Origin: an uncultured Faecalibacterium sp. | GTDB lineage: Bacteria; Bacillota; Clostridia; Oscillospirales; Ruminococcaceae | DNA: 9,329 nt | Reading direction: 5' to 3' | NCBI GenBank assembly: GCA_902463905.1 | Contig: CABQHF010000067.1 | Span: 1 to 9,329 of the forward strand | Shown: positions 5,282 through 9,329 of the stretch, piece after piece | Layout: every line of letters starts with the position of its first letter | How positions within the stretch are numbered: position 1 is the stretch's first letter | Notes under the pieces: model-generated | Told to the model about the DNA's origin: nothing | What the model saw: the letters and a program-made list of their open reading frames with translations, nothing else | The model's database searches: none | Program-made: the position numbers and the translations under genes

Positions 5282-6145
5282 TTACTGATCCGCGTCCGGC
5301 AGCGGCTCCGTGCCAAAGTATGCACAGATGGCCTCATAGTAAATGCGTGCGGTACGCTTGCAGCCTTGTTCGCTGCCAAAGCGCTCCACATCATCTGCAT
5401 TGGTCACAAAACATTGTTCCGCCAGCACTGCCGGACAATCCACATCCTCCAGCAGCGTGAAGCTCCGTTCGGTGCGCACTTCCGTGTGGGTGCTCTCCAC
5501 CAGCTGCTTCTGATCGTTTTCCAGATAATAAATGTATCGGATGCCGCCGCGTCCCCGCAGCTGTGCCCCGGTAGCCTGCATGCCCTTCGCCAGCTGCTGC
5601 GCAAAGTAATAGCTCTCCTCGTGCCAGGTGCGTCCTGGCACGGACGGATAGCACTCAAAGCCGGTTGCGCTGGAACCGTTTGCGGCGGAGTTTCCGTGGA
5701 TGGAAAGCAGCAGCTGTGGGGCCTGGGCATTGGCGGCGGCTGCCCGCTCGGCAGGCGTGGCGGTCTGGTCAAAGGCATCCCGCGTCCGGAGTGGGATGTA
5801 ATTGGTGTCCTGTTCCAGCCATGCAAGCAGTGCCGTGGCGGTGGCGGCAGTCATGTCTTTTTCTTCCACCACTCCCCTTGCCCCCGGATCACTGCCGCCG
5901 TGCCCGGCATCAATGACCACCCGATACGGCGGGTCGCCTACCTGCGGCCGGAACTCCCCTTCGGATGTGTTTGCATTCCCCTGTTCCGTTGTGGAGACCT
6001 GCAGGGCTTCCCGCCAGAGAAAGACCGAAAAAACAAATGCAAGCACACAGAAACAGAGTGTGAGGGCCGTACGGAGAAAAGAACTCCCCTTTCGTTTCGC
6101 TCTTCTCTTCTTTTTCTGGTGTGTGGGCTTGCGACGTTCTGCCAT
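5282..6145 (-). CDS. N-acetylmuramoyl-L-alanine amidase (Amidase_3), membrane-anchored
   Basis: This zinc hydrolase cuts the bond between N-acetylmuramic acid and L-alanine in peptidoglycan. The 287-residue protein begins with a very basic cytosolic stretch (1-20), then one membrane or signal-anchor helix (about 24-44), a short linker, and an Amidase_3 domain (about 74-277). Expected residues are present: zinc ligands H82 (VVIDAGHGG), E95 (EEKD) and H150 (LLSIHGNSA), and catalytic E243 (LAEQCFVTN). The anchor would hold it on the outer face of the membrane. It resembles CwlD-type or AmiC-like enzymes; CwlD acts in spore cortex maturation, but that cannot be assigned here. The ATG at 6145 has AGGAAG (6154-6159) 8 bases upstream. 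It has its own promoter (6188-6216) and terminator (5168-5214), so it is probably a single-gene transcript. Confidence 0.94.
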   Translation of the reverse strand: MAERRKPTHQKKKRRAKRKGSSFLRTALTLCFCVLAFVFSVFLWREALQVSTTEQGNANTSEGEFRPQVGDPPYRVVIDAGHGGSDPGARGVVEEKDMTAATATALLAWLEQDTNYIPLRTRDAFDQTATPAERAAAANAQAPQLLLSIHGNSAANGSSATGFECYPSVPGRTWHEESYYFAQQLAKGMQATGAQLRGRGGIRYIYYLENDQKQLVESTHTEVRTERSFTLLEDVDCPAVLAEQCFVTNADDVERFGSEQGCKRTARIYYEAICAYFGTEPLPDADQ

Positions 6146-6185
6146 GATATGTACTTCCTGTCAAGATAAATTTCCTATAATAATA

Positions 6186-6197
6186 CGAGTATACTCG
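6186..6197. promoter_or_regulatory. Perfect 12-base palindrome over the amidase -10 box
   Basis: CGAGTATACTCG reads the same on both strands and contains the whole TATACT -10 element. It is a possible repressor operator, but could be chance symmetry around TATA. Confidence 0.4.
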
Positions 6198-6216
6198 GCT
6201 TTTTTCTGCAGTGCAA
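6188..6216 (-). promoter_or_regulatory. Sigma-70-type promoter of the amidase gene
   Basis: On the minus strand TTGCAC (6216-6211) and TATACT (6193-6188) are separated by 17 bases. Transcription would start near 6181, giving a leader of about 35 bases before the ATG at 6145. The -35 box lies directly after the mutS2 terminator. Confidence 0.75.
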
Positions 6217-6252
6217 GCAAAAAAGCCTGCCCGTAAGCAGTGGGCAGGCTTT
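6217..6252 (-). terminator. Intrinsic terminator of the recO-mutS2 transcript
   Basis: An 11-bp perfect stem (6252-6242 with 6232-6222) with a 9-base loop is followed on the minus strand by a run of T residues through 6219. It begins 10 bases after the mutS2 stop codon. Only three T residues follow on the plus strand, so it acts mainly leftwards. Confidence 0.92.
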
Positions 6253-6262
6253 GAAACGAACC

Positions 6263-8674
6263 TTATTTCAGCTCCACGACGGTCACACCGCTTTCGCCCT
6301 CGCCGTAACGGCCCAGACGGAAGCTCTTGACCATGCGGTTGCCGCGCAGGTGCTTGTGGATGGCCGTGCGCAGTGCACCGGTGCCATTGCCGTGGATCAG
6401 GTAGACCACGGTCTGGCCGTTCAAAATCGCGCGGTCGATGAAGGAATCCACCTCCGGCAGTGCCTCATCCACGGTCAGGCCCAGCAGGTTGCATTCCATT
6501 TTAGCGCTGCGCTGCACCCGTTCCACACGGCCGTTCGGGCGGTTTGCATCGCCGGTCAGGCGGGAATACCGTTGCTGTGCCTTGGTCTGCGGCTTGGAGT
6601 CCTTGACCAGCTTTTCAGGCTGCTTCAGGCCCTTGAGCGGAACTTTCGTCTTGATGATGCCGGCCCGCACCAGAACGTCGCCGTTCTTGTCCGGCAGCGA
6701 AAGCACGGTGGCAAGCTGGTTGAGCTCTGCAATGCAGACCTCCTGCCCCACCTTGACCTCTTTCAGCGGGACAAACTCCTTGACCGGGTTGTGCACCACC
6801 TCGGTGCCCATGAACAGCTTTTCCGATTCCTTCTTGGCGATCTCGCGGGCGCGCTGAGCTTTCTGCTGGGTACTCATGCGCTCATCCTTCTGCAACTGAC
6901 GCAGCTCATCGGTCAGCGCATAGGCCTGGCTTTCCACCTGCTGAGCCAGTGCGCGTGCCTTGGCACGGGCAGCTTCCAGTTCATTTTCGCCCTGCTGGAT
7001 CAATTCGTCCCGCTTCTTCTGGGCGGCTTCCAGCTGGTGGGAGGCCTCATTCTTCAGTTCCTCCACCTCATGCTGGCTTTCCTTCAGCTGCAGCTTCAAA
7101 TCGTCCAGCTGGCCCAAAACGGCGTCCAGACGCTTATCCTCTGCAGACAAATGCTGCTGGGCTGCTTCAATGACCCGTTCCGGGATGCCCAGCTTTTCGC
7201 TGATGAGGAACGCATTGGACTTGCCCGGTACGCCCACGCTCAGTTTATAGGTCGGGCGCAGGGTCTCCAGGTCGAACTCACAGCTGGCATTCACCACGCC
7301 TTTGGTCTCCAGTGCGAACACTTTCAACTCCGCATAGTGGGTAGTAGCCATCAGCAGCACGCCGCGGCGGCGCAGCTCTTCAATGATGGCAACTGCCAGT
7401 GCAGCGCCCTCGGCGGGGTCGGTACCGGCGCCCAGCTCATCCAGAAGCACCAGGGTGTGCGGCATGGCCAGTTCCAGAATGCCGGTGATCTTTTTCATAT
7501 GGCCGGAGAAAGTGGAAAGGCTCTGCTCAATGCTCTGTTCATCGCCGATGTCCACGAGGAACTCATCGAAAACGCAGATCTCACTGCGTTCATCGGCCGG
7601 GATCAGGAAACCGCACTGGGCCATGGCGCACAACAGGCCGGCCGTTTTCAGGGTAACCGTCTTACCGCCGGTGTTCGGGCCGGTGATGATGAGCGAATCA
7701 TATTCCCTGCCCAGTGCGATGTCCACCGGAACACATTTCTGCGGGTCGATCAGCGGATGTCGTGCCCGGATCAGCGAGAAGGAATTGTCGGTGCGCACCG
7801 CAGGCTTAAATGCCTTGAGTTCCAGTGCCAGACGTGCCTTGGCCAGCAGGACGTCAATGTCCAGCATGGCCTGATAGCTGTACTGGAACTGCGGCTCAAT
7901 GGCAGCCACCTGCGCCGTGAGCGCCACCAGAATGCGCTCGATCTCCTGCGCTTCCTGAGCGCGGTACTGCAGGATGCGGGCGTTGGCTTCCACCACGGCC
8001 TGCGGCTCCACGAACACCGTTGCACCAGTGGAGGAAACATCATGGATGATGCCGCTCACCTCGCCGCGGTATTCGCTCTTGACCGGGACGACATAGCGGC
8101 CGTTGCGCATGGAGACCACACTCTCCTGCAGATATTTTGAGGTGTCCATGTTGCGCACCATGCTTTCCAGACGGTCGCGGATGCTGTTTTCGGTCGCACG
8201 GATCTTCTTGCGCAGGTCGTTCAGGGTGCGGGATGCTGTATCAGCCATAGCATCCGGGGCCAGGATCGCACTGGAGATCTGTTGCTCCAGCCCCGGTTCC
8301 GGGGCAAGGGCATAGAACAGATCGTCCGTCGGAAGGATATCGTGCTCCGAAGAGCCATACCAGTTGGTCAGGTTCTGGAAGTTGCGCAGCGCACCGGCCA
8401 CCATCAGCAGTTCGCCCATGGAGAGCACGCCGCCTTTGACCGCTCGTGCGGCCAGCGCACTGACGCCCTCCACCCCGCCGAAACGGGGCGAGCCATTCTT
8501 GATCAGGAGCGTATTGATGGCATCCGTCTGCTCCAGTGCATAACGCACTTCATCGGGGTCGCACTGCGGCTCCAGTGCCAGAAGCTTTGCCTTGGCTTCC
8601 TTGCACACACAGCCCTCAGCAGCACGGGCGATGATCTTATCGAGTTCTAATGTTTTTAAGTAGCTTGTTTCCAT
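6263..8674 (-). CDS. mutS2: MutS2 (endonuclease MutS2 / ribosome rescue factor RqcU)
   Basis: An 803-residue MutS2, normal length. Order: core and lever region, ATPase with Walker A GPNTGGKT (332-339), the STFSGHMKK motif and Walker B LVLLDELGAGTDP (D412, E413), a long coiled coil (about 500-630), a KOW/SH3-like segment (about 640-690), and a C-terminal Smr domain (about 725-803) with HGNGTG at 761-766. Family members suppress homologous recombination in some species and split collided ribosomes in Bacillus subtilis. Unlike MutS it lacks the mismatch-recognition N-terminus. The usual LDLRG motif opening the Smr domain reads C728-N-L-L-G732 here, so the conserved Asp and Arg are missing. AAAGGA lies 4 bases before the ATG at 8674. 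It starts 13 bases after recO, so the two form an operon. Confidence 0.97.
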   Translation of the reverse strand: METSYLKTLELDKIIARAAEGCVCKEAKAKLLALEPQCDPDEVRYALEQTDAINTLLIKNGSPRFGGVEGVSALAARAVKGGVLSMGELLMVAGALRNFQNLTNWYGSSEHDILPTDDLFYALAPEPGLEQQISSAILAPDAMADTASRTLNDLRKKIRATENSIRDRLESMVRNMDTSKYLQESVVSMRNGRYVVPVKSEYRGEVSGIIHDVSSTGATVFVEPQAVVEANARILQYRAQEAQEIERILVALTAQVAAIEPQFQYSYQAMLDIDVLLAKARLALELKAFKPAVRTDNSFSLIRARHPLIDPQKCVPVDIALGREYDSLIITGPNTGGKTVTLKTAGLLCAMAQCGFLIPADERSEICVFDEFLVDIGDEQSIEQSLSTFSGHMKKITGILELAMPHTLVLLDELGAGTDPAEGAALAVAIIEELRRRGVLLMATTHYAELKVFALETKGVVNASCEFDLETLRPTYKLSVGVPGKSNAFLISEKLGIPERVIEAAQQHLSAEDKRLDAVLGQLDDLKLQLKESQHEVEELKNEASHQLEAAQKKRDELIQQGENELEAARAKARALAQQVESQAYALTDELRQLQKDERMSTQQKAQRAREIAKKESEKLFMGTEVVHNPVKEFVPLKEVKVGQEVCIAELNQLATVLSLPDKNGDVLVRAGIIKTKVPLKGLKQPEKLVKDSKPQTKAQQRYSRLTGDANRPNGRVERVQRSAKMECNLLGLTVDEALPEVDSFIDRAILNGQTVVYLIHGNGTGALRTAIHKHLRGNRMVKSFRLGRYGEGESGVTVVELK

Positions 8675-8687
8675 AATATCCTTTTGC

Positions 8688-9329
8688 TCAGGGCAGCACG
8701 GTTTTTAAAAAGTCGTAACTCTTCAGCGGCTTGTCCAGATGCGTCAGTGCATACTGTTCCGCCACTGCAGCCAGCTTTGTCAGACTGCCCACAGAAATCC
8801 TGAATGAAAATATCTTTTTGTCCTCCACAAGGCAGATATGCCGCAGTGCAAACAACGCTCCACCGTCCAGATTGCAGGTCTTGCCTGCCTTGACTGCGCA
8901 GTCCGCACAGAGCAGATACCCTTCCTGCGCATCCAGATAAAAGGCATCTCCCTCATAGGTGCTGCAGTCGCGGCAGCACACCAGCTGCGGCAGAAAACCG
9001 CACTCGCTCATGGTGCGCAGCTCAAAAACCGCCTTGATGGCCCGCAGGTCTGCCTTGTGCTCGCTGATCATGTACAGACAGTTCAGCAGCAGCCGCAGTT
9101 CCCGCTCGGCTTCCTGCCCGGTTGGGGTCAGGGCGGCAGCCATCTCTGCCAGATACATGGCAAGGCTCATCCCCTCGATGGAGGAAGAAATGCCGTGAAA
9201 GACATTTTTGACCGATGCCTCGCGCACTGTGTACATATTGCGTCCCGGCACCAGTGTGAATTCCGAATAGCAAAACAGCCCGCAAGCGCTGAACAATTTG
9301 CTTTTCAGCCGCAGGCTGCTCTGTGCCGA
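8688..9329 (-). CDS. recO: RecO, DNA repair mediator (N-terminus beyond the window)
   Basis: RecO works with RecF and RecR to load RecA on SSB-coated single-stranded DNA. The visible 213 codons run open to the window edge. They begin inside the N-terminal OB-fold with the family pattern SSLRLKSKLFSACGLFCYSEFTLVPGRNMYTVREA, continue through the alpha-helical region, and include the four-cysteine zinc site (CCRDC followed about 25 residues later by CADC). About 30-40 residues, including the true start, must lie beyond 9329; TTG at 9296 is internal, because RecO-like sequence (LRLKSK) precedes it. The stop at 8688-8690 is 13 bases before the mutS2 start, and the two genes are probably transcribed together. 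The promoter is outside the window. Confidence 0.93.
   Translation of the reverse strand, partial: SAQSSLRLKSKLFSACGLFCYSEFTLVPGRNMYTVREASVKNVFHGISSSIEGMSLAMYLAEMAAALTPTGQEAERELRLLLNCLYMISEHKADLRAIKAVFELRTMSECGFLPQLVCCRDCSTYEGDAFYLDAQEGYLLCADCAVKAGKTCNLDGGALFALRHICLVEDKKIFSFRISVGSLTKLAAVAEQYALTHLDKPLKSYDFLKTVLP

Noticed and set aside
6251..8140. A 629-codon open frame on the plus strand, antisense to mutS2
   Set aside because: It mirrors the strong codon bias of mutS2, has no ribosome binding site, and runs through the mutS2 terminator. Its Leu/Gln/His-rich composition is typical of antisense frames.

Overview
The window looks like a chromosomal segment of a moderately GC-rich, low-spore or non-sporing Oscillospirales/Ruminococcaceae firmicute. 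Faecalibacterium, Gemmiger or Subdoligranulum would all fit, but this is inferred from gene content and codon style, not from a database match. The genes are mostly housekeeping: Sec-associated YajC, RadA, a Xer-type recombinase, a cell-wall amidase, MutS2 and RecO.

Layout. Bases 6-4516 are read rightwards: yajC, a strong terminator, a small four-helix membrane protein (TIGR04086-like), a SpoIIM-like membrane protein, then radA from its own extended -10 promoter, a tyrosine recombinase 9 bases after radA, and a 71-residue ribbon-helix-helix-like protein. A terminator at 4543-4590 closes this run. Bases 5282-9329 are read leftwards: recO (N-terminus outside the window), then mutS2 13 bases later, a terminator, and the amidase gene from its own promoter, ended by a terminator at 5168-5214.

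Between the two convergent gene sets lies about 690 bases without a convincing protein gene. Its left half (4591-5046) is AT-rich and looks non-coding or decayed. Its right half holds the most interesting signals. At 5131-5158 there are two 11-base arms that match as an inverted repeat at 9 of 11 positions around a 6-base centre, which is exactly the 11+6+11 layout of a Xer/dif recombination site. It lies about 0.85 kb from the Xer gene and at the point where gene direction flips, as expected at a replication terminus. Overlapping it is a near-consensus leftward promoter (TTGTTT, 17 bases, TATAAT) that would transcribe a compact GC-rich structured element at 5047-5123 ending in five U residues, a candidate small RNA.

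How the genes relate: RadA, RecO, MutS2 and the Xer enzyme all act on recombining or branched DNA, and if the dif-like site is real the xer gene sits beside its own target, as known for XerS/difSL and XerH/difH. The remaining genes act at the membrane or cell wall (YajC, two membrane proteins, amidase). Other points of interest are a Shine-Dalgarno sequence buried in the terminator stem before the TIGR04086-like gene, a perfect palindrome over the amidase -10 box, and a non-canonical LDLRG position in the MutS2 Smr domain.
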